From Arbacia lixula (lineage: Eukaryota; Echinodermata; Echinoidea; Arbacioida; Arbaciidae): DNA of 64,000 nucleotides. This document shows, piece by piece, positions 23,901 through 33,593 of the stretch (position 1 is the stretch's first letter; every line of letters begins with the position of its first letter). The notes under the pieces are model-generated. The model had not been told where the DNA came from and ran no database searches. It saw only the letters and a program-made list of their open reading frames with translations. Both the position numbers and the translations under genes were made by a program. The stretch covers positions 4,970,723 to 5,034,722 of the forward strand of contig OZ022589.1 of the NCBI GenBank assembly GCA_963669155.1, written 5' to 3'.

Positions 23901-26014
23901 CTAAAAGTTAAAATAAAATAGGAATTCATTGAAAAGGTTTGGCCTTGCTTTTTACGATTGTGTGCTATTTCCATAATCATTTCGATAAATTGGTATTTTC
24001 TTTAAAAGGTGGGCCTTACTTTATGAATACCTCCTATTGACTGCCGTTTTAACGACAGACCGGGTTTTAATGATACATTTTATGGAAAAACGGTACATTT
24101 TATGTCAAGGACGGGTTAGGAAATAAGTAAAAAAAAAATTAATCACCAGTTCGTATAAAATGGCGTGGGTTTTATCAATAAAACGACAGTTTCTATGTGA
24201 TATACCCCTACGTGTACATGTATTTACGACAAATTAGCAGTTGCTTAAATATGTCGCGTTTTTTTTTCTTCAAAAGTAACGAAAAACCGGAAACTTATTC
24301 AAAGGTTGGGTCTGCCTTTGATGAAAAGCTCCGATTGATAGACGGTTTCGAAAGACGAGCCCGGCATTATCAATAATTACGATAGACTTGTTGTCCCCGT
24401 GAAGAGCGTGTCGGTGTTTATTAGTTATAGCAGTTTCTCAATCAAAAGGACGAGTATTTGACTATTAACCATCACGATAAACCGCGAGTTCATATCAAGG
24501 GCGGGTCGGAAATAATTTATAGTCATGAAAAATCGGTAGTTTAGTAGCGATAGAACGGGCTTACGGTAAACTGCCGGTTTCTAAGTTACGACGAATGAAT
24601 AGTTTCTTAAAATGATATGGGCGGTCTCTATCAATAGTTACGATTAACAGGGAGTTCCGGTCAAGGACGGGCGGGTCGGAAATTATTGATAGTCATGATG
24701 AATCGGCAGTTTATTAAGCGAGCTTAGCCAATAGTTACGGAAAATTGCCGGTTTCTTTACATGAAATTACGACGAGTTGATATTTTCTTAGATATGGGGA
24801 GGGCTCTATCAATACTTGTAATTAACCGGTAGTTTATTCAAAGGGCGACTCGAGATTTATCAATAGCTTCAATGAAATCGGCAGGTTCCTTAAATCGCTT
24901 TAAAGTTGAACTTTCAGTATAGCAATCTAACCACAGACCAAGCATGGACTCGATGCTTGCATGCTTGCACCTTCCAAATCCAAAACGACAATGGGAGCTG
25001 CTTACTTGAGTAAATCTATTGTCTACACCATGTCTTCGCAAATCATGCATTATGCATCAGTCTTGCTGCCGGAGGTGTCCAGAGTGACCAATCACATGAC
25101 TGCACCTATTGTCGGCTGACCTTTCGCAATACCCTGATCTCGCCAGCTTGACGAGTCCCCGAAGATTTCATTTCTACCCATCATTTCTAATACAAGAATG
25201 GACGCGGATCTATACTTTATTTCAAGAGATAAAACTCACACATTTTGCAAGAAGAAATATTGAAGATTCATATCCTTCAATTGAACAAAATCGAGCCGAA
25301 ACAAACTCATGTACTTTCTTCGGTCTCTCACACAAAATATCTCCCCCGCGACCAGGTCTGGGCGTCTATCAATAGCCATGCAAAATCACGGAAAGCGGAT
25401 ATCGATCGGTGACGGTTCTGTTATACGAACTACATTGTGATTGGTCAACTATTTTCACGCACTTGGAAACGGTGAATTTAGCTGACATAGCACGATTGAG
25501 CGAGGGACAACATGAGTTTGGAAGCAAATCGTATCGTATTCTTTAACAGCGAATTTCTCCGTTTCTTTTTTTCACTGCCGTTTATATTTTCTACTTTATT
25601 ATAGTTGTATCTCGGCATCCAAGCCACCAAAATCTATGATTTAAGTATCAAATTAAAGCTTAGGGCACGGAGAATAAGGTGGTATACATAACTCAAACAT
25701 GATAAATCGCGACTTGTCACTCATTTTGGCCTGCTGGGTCACATATGGTCAAGTGCCTTACTCTCATGCAGATGTACCGAGCAAGTTTACAAATTGTTGA
25801 TTCATGATTTATCTGTTTTTATTAATCTTTTTATGGTAGATTGCCCAGTGGAAAAAGGAGAAAAGTGAGGGCAATGAGGATCGAGGCAGAACTTGACTAA
25901 TTGATTGTTATATTGATTAATGGAATGTCCTGACAAATTGATTAAGTGATTGATTGATTGATTGACTGATTGATGGATTGAGTGAGTAAGTGAGTGGGTG
26001 ACTGATTGACTGAC

Positions 26015-26064
<50 letters not shown>

Positions 26065-26065
26065 G

Positions 26066-26114
<49 letters not shown>

Positions 26115-29100
26115 GATTATTGATTGATGAATCTATTTCACTGATTTCAGGTTGCCCAGTGGCGGGAGAAGAAGCTGGAAGCAATGAGGATCGAGGCAGA
26201 ACTGGAAACACAGAGATTGAAGAGTGTAGAGAAAGAGCTGGAACTGGAAAGACAGAAGGATGAAAAGAAGAGAGCAGCAGAGAAAGAGAAGGTGAGAAAA
26301 ACAATTTGTAAGATTACATTTAGCATTGAAACATCAAAAAATATGTTTGCACACAGAGTGCAACCTCTTGTTTTGAAGATGTACAGAAATCAAATGAACC
26401 TTTACAGGTCTGTGGGCTTGTCAACACTTTTCAGTCAAAATCAATTGTGTCATTGATACAAAAATGTATGGTATTGTTAGGGTATCGAGCTACTGAAATG
26501 CATATAAATACAAAGCAAAAACAACAACAGCCACATCCCTAGTCTTGAGCATCAGTCTTTTTAATACAATTAATGGCCATAGAATCAAATTTGAATCAAT
26601 TGTAAGTTACAATCGATCGCAGCGGGCTTTGTGATACGGAAAGTTGCAATAGATAGCAAGTTGCAATCAATTGCAAAGTTGCTATAGATAGCAACTTATT
26701 CTTTGTGATACAGGGCCCAGAATTCTAACTGAACAACAGGTTAATATTGCTTTGGGTAGTGATATGAACAGTGTCATCCTTGGTCTTCTTTGGCATCAGC
26801 CGATATCAGTGATCCGAAAGGCAGATGGTTTGAACTCATTCAAAAACATTTAAGAGCCTGTAGAAAAACCTATTATTCCTGCAAAATATTTTCCTGCTCA
26901 GATTCAAGTCTACAAAGAGAGGCTTCAGAAGGAGCATGCTGAGGAGGAGGCCAAGAAGAGAGAGAGGCTGGCAGAGCTACGGAAAGAGATGTCTGTGCAA
27001 GCAGAGCATGACAAAGAGAGGTAGGAGACGTTTCCTGGGATGAAGATAATGCCCTCAGACTGTTACTTCTTGACTCTTTAAAGTCATGTATTCATTCATT
27101 CCATCTGCTCTGAATGGAAATATGAAGAACCCAAGAAGAGAGAATGACATCTAGTCATAGCACACATGTGAAAATAAAGAAACATAATAAACTACCTTGT
27201 TGTTTTATGATTCTTATAAGTGCCATAATCTTTACCGCCCGTTTAAAAAAAGAAATGATGTAATGTGTTGTTGTTTTAGGGTTGTTTTATGTCCCAAAAC
27301 CTTCAATTTCCCTTAGGTTTGAAAAATGAATAAAGCAATGATTTGTTGTTGTTGTTGTCAGGGTTGTGTTCTGACAGTACTTGCAGGAGCTATAACATGG
27401 TTTGCTGTTGTTGTTGTTGTCAGGGTTGTGTTCCGACAGTACTTGCAGGAGCTATAACATGATTTGCTGTTGTTGTTGTTGTTGTCAGGGTTGTGTTCCG
27501 GCAGTACTTGCAGGAGCCATAACATGATTTGCTGTTGTCGTTGTTGTCAGGGTTGTGTTCTGACAGTACTTGCAGGAGCTATAACATGATTTGCTGTTGT
27601 TGTTGTTGTCAGGGTTGTGTTCTGACAGTACTTGCAGGAGCTATAACATGGTTTGCTGTTGTCGTTGTTGTCAGGGTTGTGTTCCGACAGTACTTGCAGG
27701 AGCTTTAACATGATTTGCTGTTGTTGTTGTTGTCAGGGTTGTGTTCCGACAGTACTTGCAGGAGCTATAACATGATTTGCTGTTGTTGTTGTTGTCAGGG
27801 TTGTGTTCCAGCAGTACTTGCAGGAGCTATAACATGGTTTGCTGTTGTTGTTGTTGTCAGGGTTGTGTTCTGACAGTACTTGCAGGAGCTATAACATGAT
27901 TTGCTGTTGTTGTTGTTGTCAGGGTTGTGTTCCGGCAGTACTTGCAGGAGCTATAACATGATTTGCTGTTGTCGTTGTTGTCAGGGTTGTGTTCCGACAG
28001 TACTTGCAGGAGCTTTAACATGATTTGCTGTTGTTGTTGTTGTCAGGGTTGTGTTCCGGCAGTACTTGCAGGAGCTATAACATGATTTGCTGTTGTTGTT
28101 GTTGTCAGGGTTGTGTTCTGACAGTACTTGCAGGAGCTATAACATGATTTGCTGTTGATGTTGTTGTCAGGGTTGTGTTCCGGCAGTACTTGCAGGAGCT
28201 TTAACATGATTTGCTGTTGTTGTTGTTGTCAGGGTTGTGTTCCGGCAGTACTTGCAGGAGCTATAACATGATTTGCTGTTGTTGTTGTTGTTGTCAGGGT
28301 TGTGTTCCGGCAGTACTTGCAGGAGCTATAACATGATTTGCTGTTGTCGTTGTTGTCAGGGTTGTGTTCCGGCAGTACTTGCAGGAGCTATAACATGGTT
28401 TGCTGTTGTTGTTGTTGTCAGGGTTGTGTTCTGACAGTACTTGCAGGAGCTATAACATGGTTTGCTGTTGTTGTTGTTGTCAGGGTTGTGTTCCGGCAGT
28501 ACTTGCAGGAGCTATAACATGATAATTATGCTGTTATTGTTGTTGTCAGGGTTGTGTTCCGGCAGTACTTGCAGGAGCTATAACATGATTTGCTGTTGTT
28601 GTTGTTGTCAGGGTTGTGTTCTGACAGTACTTGCAGGAGCTATAACATGGTTTGCTGTTGTTGTTGTTGTTGTCAGGGTTGTGTTCTGACAGTACTTGCA
28701 GGAGCTATAACATGATTTGCTGTTGTTGTTGTTGTCAGGGTTGTGTTCCGGCAGTACTTGCAGGAGCTATAACATGATTTGCTGTTGTTGTTGTTGTTGT
28801 CAGGGTTGTGTTCCAGCAGTACTTGCAGGAGCTATAACATGATTTGCTGTTGTTGTTGTTGTCAGGGTTGTGTTCTGACAGTACTTGCAGGAGCTATAAC
28901 ATGATTTGCTGTTGTTGTTGTTGTCAGGGTTGTGTTCCGGCAGTACTTGCAGGAGCTATAACATGAATTGCTGTTGTTGTTGTTGTCAGGGTTGTGTTCC
29001 GGCAGTACTTGCAGGAGCCATAACATGATTTGCTGTTGTCGTTGTTGTCAGGGTTGTGTTCTGACAGTACTTGCAGGAGCTATAACATGGTTTGCTGTTG

Positions 29101-32100
29101 TCGTTGTTGTCAGGGTTGTGTTCTGACAGTACTTGCAGGAGCTATAACATGATTTGCTGTTGTTGTTGTTGTCAGGGTTGTGTTCCAGCAGTACTTGCAG
29201 GAGCTATAACATGGTTTGCTGTTGTTGTTGTTGTCAGGGTTGTGTTCCGGCAGTACTTGCAGGAGCTGAAGGAGGAGCAGAGGAGGCAGGAGCAGCTGAG
29301 AGCCCAGGAGGAGGAGCTGGAGAGGGAGCGAAGGCTGGAGGCACTCAGAGAACAGGTATCAAAGTAGATCGCAGGTTTCAGCCGTTTAAAAGACATAAAA
29401 TTACTGTCAGAGAACAGGTATCAAAGTAGATCGCAGGTTTCAGCAGTTTAAAAGACATAAAATCACTGTCAGAGAACAGGTATCAAAGTAGAACCCAGGT
29501 TTCAGCCGTTTGAAAGACATAAAATCACTGTCAGAGAACAAATACTGAAGTAGATCGCAGGTTTCAGCCGTTTGAAAGACATACAAATCACTGTCAGAGA
29601 ACAAATACTGAAGTAGATCGCAGGTTTCAGCCGTTTGAAAGACATACAAATCACTGTCAGAGAACAAATACTGAAGTAGATCGCAGGTTTCAGCCGTTTG
29701 AAAGACATACAAATCACTGTCAGAGAACAGGTACTCAAGTAGATCCCAGGTATCAGCCGTTTAAAAGACATACAAATCACTGTCAGAGAACAGGTACTCT
29801 AGTAGATCCCAGGTATCAGCCGTTTAAAAGACATACAAATCACTGTCAGAGAACAGGTACTCTAGTAGATCCCAGGTATCAGCCGTTTGAAAGACATACA
29901 AATCACTGTCAGAGAACAGGTACTCTAGTAGATCCCAGGTATCAGCCGTTTAAAAGACATACAAATCACTGTCAGAGAACAGGTACTAAAGTAGATCCCA
30001 GCTTTGAGCTGTTTGAAAGACAAACAAATCACTGTCAGAGAACAGGTATCAAAGTAGATCCCAGGTTTCAGCCATTTGAAAGACAAACAAATCACTGTCA
30101 GAGAACAGGTACTCAAGTAGATCCCAGGTATCAGCTGTTTAAAAGACATACAAATCACTGTCAGAGAACAGGTATCAAAGTAGATCGCAGGTTTCAGCCG
30201 TTTAAAAGACATACAAATCACTGTCAGAGAACAGGTACTCTAGTAGATCCCATGTATCAGCCGTTTGAAAGACATACAAATCACTGTCAGAGAACAGGCA
30301 TCAAAGTAGATCGCAGGTATCAGCCGTTTAAAAGACATACAAATCACTGTCAGAGAACAGGTATCAAAGTAGATCCCAGGTATCAGCCGTTTAAAAGACA
30401 TACAAATCACTGTCAGAGAACAGGTACTCAAGTAGATCGCAGGGTTCAGCTGTTCGAAAGACATACAAATCACTGTCAGAGAACAGGTACTAAAGTAGAT
30501 CCCAGCTTTGAGCTGTTTGAAAGACAAACAAATCACTGTCAGAGAACAGGTATCAAAGTAGAACCCAGGTTTCAGCCGTTTGAAAGACATAAAATCACTG
30601 TCAGAGAACAGGTACTCAAGTAGATCGCAGGTTTCAGCCGTTTGAAAGACATACAAATCACTGTCAGAGAACAGGTACTCAAGTAGATCGCAGGTTTCAG
30701 CCATTTGAAAGACATACAAATCACTGTCAGAGAACAGGTATCAAAGTAGATCGCAGGTTTCAGCCGTTTGAAACACATAAAATCACTGTCAGAGAACAGG
30801 TATCAAAGTAGATCACAGGTTTCAGCCGTTTGAAAGACATTCAAATCACTGTCAGAGAACAGGTATCATAGTAGATCCCAGGTTTCAGCCGTTTGAAAGA
30901 CATACAAATCACTGTCAGAGAACAGGTACTTAAGTAGATCCCAGGTTTCAGCCGTTTGAAAGACATAAAATCACTGTCAGAGAACAGGTACTCAATAGAT
31001 CGCAGGTTTCAGCTGTTTAAAAGACATAAAATCACTGTCAGAGAACAGATATCAAAGTAGATCGCAGGTTTCAGCTGTTTAAAAGACATAAAATCACTGT
31101 CAGAGAACAGGTATCAAAGTAGATCCCAGGTTTCAGCCATTTAAAAGACATAAAATCACTGTCAGAGAACAGGTATCAAAGTAGATCGCAGGTTTCAGCC
31201 GTTTGAAAGACATACAAATCACTGTCAGACAACAGGTATCAAAGTAGATCCCAGGTTTGAGCCGTTTAAAAGACATCAAATCACTGTCAGAGAACAGGTA
31301 TCAAAGTAGATCGCAGGTTTCAGCCGTTTAAAAGACATAAAATCACTGTCAGAGAACAGGTATCAAAGGGAAAGTTTGCCAGAACTCTTACTCTAAATCC
31401 TAACCTTGATCCTAATCCTTTGTAGAAGTTTTAACCCTGACCTGAAATCCTAAAATCTTAACTTGTGCCTGATGATTGTTGGGTAAATGTACATACAGAG
31501 TAATGAAATTATGATACAATAGAAGCCATTCACCGAATCTTACTAAACTATGCTTGTTCCTAGGTTGCCGTACATGTGGAGAGTGACCCAGTTCGCATGA
31601 TGCAAGATACGACAGTAAGTTTTCACTCATTACTGCTGGGCCGATAAGCTGGCTGGACCTGGGACAGCCCATTTATCGTTCTGTGTCTACTACGTCACAT
31701 CTTCATAGGGGGATCCAGCCAAAGAGCTACAACATGGCGGCAGTCACTTAGAGCAGATGGCGATTGAAGTTTGGCATTTGGTGCCTCCTGAAAGTTTCTA
31801 GCCTGCTATTCAGGAACTGAAAGCCAAATTTGATGATTTTTATATCAAATTAAAGAGAATTCTGCTTTCAAAAATATGACAAAGATATTTGGATTTGGGT
31901 GAAGTTTCCTTTAAAAAAAGAATTGGCTGAAAGGAATTAAGGAAAACATTGTCAAATCTAAACTTGATTCATGAATTCGATGAAAACCAAAATACAATGA
32001 TATACACCGGTACCGGGTAATGAATGAACAGCACAGAAAATGACTGAAACTATTTTTTTTTTTTTAATTTCCTGTTAATATTGTTAAGAAGGCTGAAAGA

Positions 32101-32955
32101 GTCAGCCAAAAGTTTGGATGTCCGTATGTTTACCTAAATTATGCATTTGGATATCAAAAGTTTTAATCTTGAGATTGTTACACTAATGCAATTCAACTTT
32201 CACTTGAGAATGAGTACCTAGCGTTATTGAATAATGGTTGTTTTTTAATGTTTTTTTCCCAGGCGTCCAAAGCTCGGATGGGCATCGGTGTTGAGCAGGA
32301 TGTAAACTTACAGCAGCCACTGTTTGGCATGAACACATTCAGCTCAGACGTGGTGAGTCTCTTGACTGTGGAGTAGTTGTTTGACCCCTGGATTCTTGCA
32401 CAAAAGGTCATGGGTTCACAACCCACTAGTGCAAATTACCGTGCCATAGGCGGCTCAGCCTGTTGTTTGACATGAGCACATTCAGCTCAGGTGTGATGAG
32501 TCTCATGACACGGGCACAGTGGTACGATACCTTGACACTCATATGAAAGATCGTAGGTTCAACCCCCGTGAGTGCTTACGACACAGTGTTCTCCCCAAAT
32601 ATGTACCTTTTGAGACAGGGATGTTAACCCTTTGTGTGTCACTTGTGAGTCTTTTTCCTCACGTAATTGAGTTACTTAGTTTCATGTTTATTAGTGTATT
32701 TCCTCAAAAAATTAGAAGATAAGATAGTCTGGCAGCATATGATGAACCTCACATATATATGTATATAAAGCTAACCACATTCCTATCCATTTCTCTGTAC
32801 GTCAGGTGACTGCGGATCCAAGATTCAAGCTGGAACAGGCGCTACGTCAGGCAGGCCTCCATGACAATCCTTACGCAAGGAACATGATAAGCAGCACTAA
32901 GCCCTTAAAACCCCCACGGCCAGATATGAAGTCAACTCTCTTCAAAGACAAATGA
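13788..32955 (+). CDS. CCDC148: CCDC148 orthologue, coiled-coil protein
   Basis: Coding exons: 13788-13866, 14809-15047, 15430-15579, 16462-16663, 17536-17698, 18153-18297, 18524-18730, 26151-26291, 26902-27020, 29238-29355, 31564-31614, 32263-32352, 32806-32955. Phases agree throughout and give 617 aa, against 591 for the human protein as I recall it. The first exon and the exon 3 acceptor (15430 or 15436) are the least certain. Matches to vertebrate CCDC148 include KADYEKMRSEA near the N-terminus, LECPNLDLRDS, YIDMLRRYFP and DLVAHED in the middle, and the strongly conserved C-terminus SDPVRMMQDTTASKARMG, ALRQAGLH, KPPRPDMKSTLF. Residues ~395-520 are highly charged (Glu, Arg, Lys) coiled coil. 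The molecular role of the family is poorly defined. Introns carry extraordinary exon-edge duplications. Confidence 0.93.
13885..14115. mobile_element. Hairpin MITE, copy 2, TA target site
   Basis: Same family as 7655-7876: near-complete palindrome, ends CACTCCAGCTC and GAGCTGTAGTG, flanked by TA at 13883-13884 and 14116-14117. It starts 18 bp after the CCDC148 exon 1 donor. Confidence 0.82.
14400..14530 (-). mobile_element. Possible retroposon 3' tail
   Basis: The repeat gattcaagattcaaga followed by aaatttatttccaata resembles the short-repeat 3' end of a non-LTR retroelement in reverse orientation. There is no coding part, and the assignment is weak. Confidence 0.3.
15590..16340. repeat. Degenerate TCAT/TCAA tetranucleotide array
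   Basis: CCDC148 intron 3 is largely imperfect (TCAT)n, shifting to (TCAA)n near 16120-16230, with inserts. The words tcattcactcatccattc and tcaatcaatcagtcaatc recur. Confidence 0.8.
16664..17100 (+). repeat. Decayed tandem copies of CCDC148 exon 4 donor edge
   Basis: The real junction at 16640-16735 (gggtttctcc, then gacgatag/gtgaga) is followed by diverged copies at ~16733-16840, ~16841-16930 and ~16930-17090, period ~100 bp. Copies retain actgacaatag/gtgagg donors and the downstream words gattcttagaa and ttactgga. The copy at ~16935-17005 also carries ~65 bases of exon (cacaactcaagcatgagcag). Confidence 0.85.
17205..17450 (+). repeat. Two decayed copies of CCDC148 exon 5 acceptor edge
   Basis: The real exon 5 start (17536: gtacagaaaagcaagtcatg, then gaggggatccctgcagag) has diverged copies upstream at ~17213-17280 (gaggggatccctgtggag) and ~17330-17440 (cgtacggagaagcgagccat, then gagtggatccctacggag). 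Each is preceded by a CT-rich tract like that of the real acceptor. Frames are broken, so they look like dead exon copies. Confidence 0.85.
17926..17970. repeat. (GA)n microsatellite
   Basis: About 22 GA units in CCDC148 intron 5. Confidence 0.95.
19630..20360. repeat. Degenerate ATC/CAT-rich repeat
   Basis: Two clusters (~19630-19800 and ~20160-20360) of atcatcatcaccgtgac-type repeats with frequent gatcatcgtaatgatcg palindromic words. Non-coding. Confidence 0.75.
20361..22130. other. Unremarkable interior of the large TIR element
   Basis: AT-rich sequence without recognisable genes or clear repeats. A 179-codon plus ORF at 21577-22116 has no recognisable domain and is probably chance. Confidence 0.5.
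22130..24860. repeat. Two-level degenerate satellite (~55-bp subunit, ~1-kb higher-order unit)
   Basis: Dozens of diverged copies of a ~55-bp subunit with the consensus elements tttatcaatagttacgataa, accggtagtttctttcaa and gggcgggtctgg. A second-level repeat is visible: 22321-22710 aligns with 23394-23760 (offset ~1073 bp) over its whole length, and again less well with 24335 onward (offset ~941 bp). Anchors are gcttgcggtttcaaaacacg, gcttacggctttaaaacacg and gatagacggtttcgaaagac. Confidence 0.8.
25842..25900 (+). repeat. Decayed copy of CCDC148 exon 8 acceptor edge
   Basis: The sequence tag/attgcccagtggaaaaagg through caatgaggatcgaggcagaa copies the first ~55 bases of exon 8 (26151 onward), including a tag acceptor. 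It lies ~300 bp upstream and is separated from the exon by the ATTG array. Confidence 0.88.
25900..26140. repeat. (ATTG)n array
   Basis: A nearly continuous array of gattgattgattg between the duplicated and real exon 8 acceptors. Confidence 0.95.
27340..29237 (+). repeat. 30-copy array of CCDC148 exon 10 acceptor edge
   Basis: Thirty near-identical units of 61-64 bp end at the real exon 10. Each unit contains ctataacatg (branch-point-like), tttgctg plus three to five TTG repeats, a gtcag acceptor, and the first 30 bases of the exon (ggttgtgttccggcagtact, then tgcaggagct). Length varies by TTG number. Exon-derived variants are ccggcag, ccgacag, ctgacag and ccagcag. In the exon reading frame every copy hits a TAA directly after the Glu-Leu/Pro codon (ctataa, ccataa or ctttaa), so use of any decoy would truncate the protein. 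Confidence 0.95.
29238..29355 (+). CDS. CCDC148: CCDC148 exon 10, flanked by splice-site arrays
   Basis: Encodes 39 codons of charged coiled coil from VVFRQYLQELKEEQRRQ to LERERRLEALREQ. The preceding exon ends in a split Arg codon (AG/G), which makes 29238 the correct start. The donor is CAG/gtatca at 29356. Only this copy continues into caggagctgaaggaggag. Upstream and downstream copies break off after ~30 and ~13 exon bases respectively. Confidence 0.93.
29356..31372 (+). repeat. 32-copy array of CCDC148 exon 10 donor edge
   Basis: Thirty-two units of 62-63 bp follow the exon. Each contains tcagagaacag (the exon end) followed by a gtatca or gtact donor-like junction, then a gatcgcag or gatcccag word, then tttcagccgtttgaaagaca and an aatcact spacer. 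A few copies have lost the donor (agaacaaatactg). Because 63 is a multiple of three, long spurious ORFs with 21-residue repeats occur on both strands. Retention of this intron would add only Val-Ser-Lys before a TAG. Confidence 0.95.
32361..32600 (+). mobile_element. Possible tRNA-derived SINE segments
   Basis: Two B-box-like words (tgggttcacaaccc near 32411; taggttcaaccccc near 32552) and an A-box-like agtggtacgatacc near 32518 suggest tRNA-derived retroposon heads. They lie around the exon 12 edge duplication. Evidence is limited to these motifs. Confidence 0.35.
32454..32510 (+). repeat. Decayed copy of CCDC148 exon 12 donor edge
   Basis: The segment tgtttgacatgagcacattc, then agctcaggtgtgatgagtctc, copies the exon 12 end and donor at 32316-32362 (tgtttggcatgaacacattc, then agctcagacgtg/gtgagtctc) ~146 bp downstream. 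The donor GT is changed to AT in the copy. Confidence 0.85.
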
Positions 32956-33298
32956 ATCTGTACAGATATGAACAGATATAAAGTTTGCTTTGTGCAGATA
33001 TGTACTTTGTTGCATCTCTACAGATATAATTATCTGCTATCTTCAAAGATGAACAGTTCTGTGCACATGAACAGATGTAAATTAAGGAGCCCATACCCCA
33101 TACCCCATACCCTCCACTTCTCCTCAGGAGCTACTAGATTCCACAAGTGCTAATTGATTAAAATTAGGGAATTAGGAGCAATCCGTCAGTGCCAGGTGAA
33201 ATGCTGATTTATGCTACGTTCTCACAGAAGCAGTTTGCAGCCGCTGCTTGCCGCATATATCCTTTATTGCTAGTTTGTTCCAGTCATGGCGTAGGGGG

Positions 33299-33304
33299 AA
33301 TAAA
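33299..33304 (+). promoter_or_regulatory. Candidate poly(A) signal of CCDC148
   Basis: An AATAAA hexamer ~345 bp after the CCDC148 stop codon, before the next transposon. Position and sequence fit a polyadenylation signal; transcript data would decide. Confidence 0.5.
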
Positions 33305-33593
33305 ATCACTCCATGAAGTGATCTTCCACCACCAAGGCGGCCAGCCACTTTAACATAGTGGAGAAACCTTCTGAAATTTCAAATCATAGTATCATTATGG
33401 AGAAATTGCCTTTGTAGGGCCTTTGTTCGTATTTTACTAGTCGTTAAATGCAGCAATGGCACTGAAATAGTGTGTGGTTTATCATGGTTTATCTCCCTTT
33501 CTGTCACACATTCCCGTATACTTTTACATGCAGTCGGCATAGTTTCTTCTATGACTTGTGTTCACTTTTTTCACAGTTGGAGAAAGGAATATG

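Larger units (their letters stand above)
18939..25740. mobile_element. 6.8-kb TIR-bounded element in CCDC148 intron 7
   Basis: The left end GACCCGCCAGGCCAAAATGA at 18939 runs to ~18970. Its inverted copy ends at 25740, with 30 of 32 bases matching. Flanks tcatatga (18931-18938) and acatatgg (25741-25748) agree at 6 of 8 positions, a possible decayed 8-bp target duplication; alternatively CATATG is the palindromic outer end. No ORF inside resembles a transposase; the longest (21577-22116, 179 codons) is unrecognised. Inside lie an ATC-rich tract and a degenerate two-level satellite. CCAAT-like boxes (attggc near 19231, gattgg near 25439) and a GC box (19210-19221) sit near the two ends. Confidence 0.7.

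Noticed and set aside
18939..25740. Assignment of the 6.8-kb element to the hAT superfamily
   Set aside because: The possible 8-bp target duplication matches at only 6 positions and the ends lack a typical CAGGG start. Left unclassified.
28462..29429. Cys-rich ORFs in the TTG array
   Set aside because: Read from TTG/TGC microsatellite in alternative frames. The only supported coding frame starts at 29238.
29440..30778. Long ORFs on both strands with 21-residue repeats (such as SFKRLKPAIYFDTCSLTV)
   Set aside because: They follow from a 63-bp tandem unit being a multiple of three. They run through an intron and have stops wherever a unit is 62 bp.
27340..31372. CRISPR-like regular arrays
   Set aside because: The whole unit is repeated with no unique spacers, the host is eukaryotic, and the units derive from an exon edge.
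29356..31372. Idea that each 63-bp unit is a spliced micro-exon (cag to cag, 44 nt)
   Set aside because: The intervening ~19 bases would be too short for an intron, and 44 is not a multiple of three. At most isolated units could be used.
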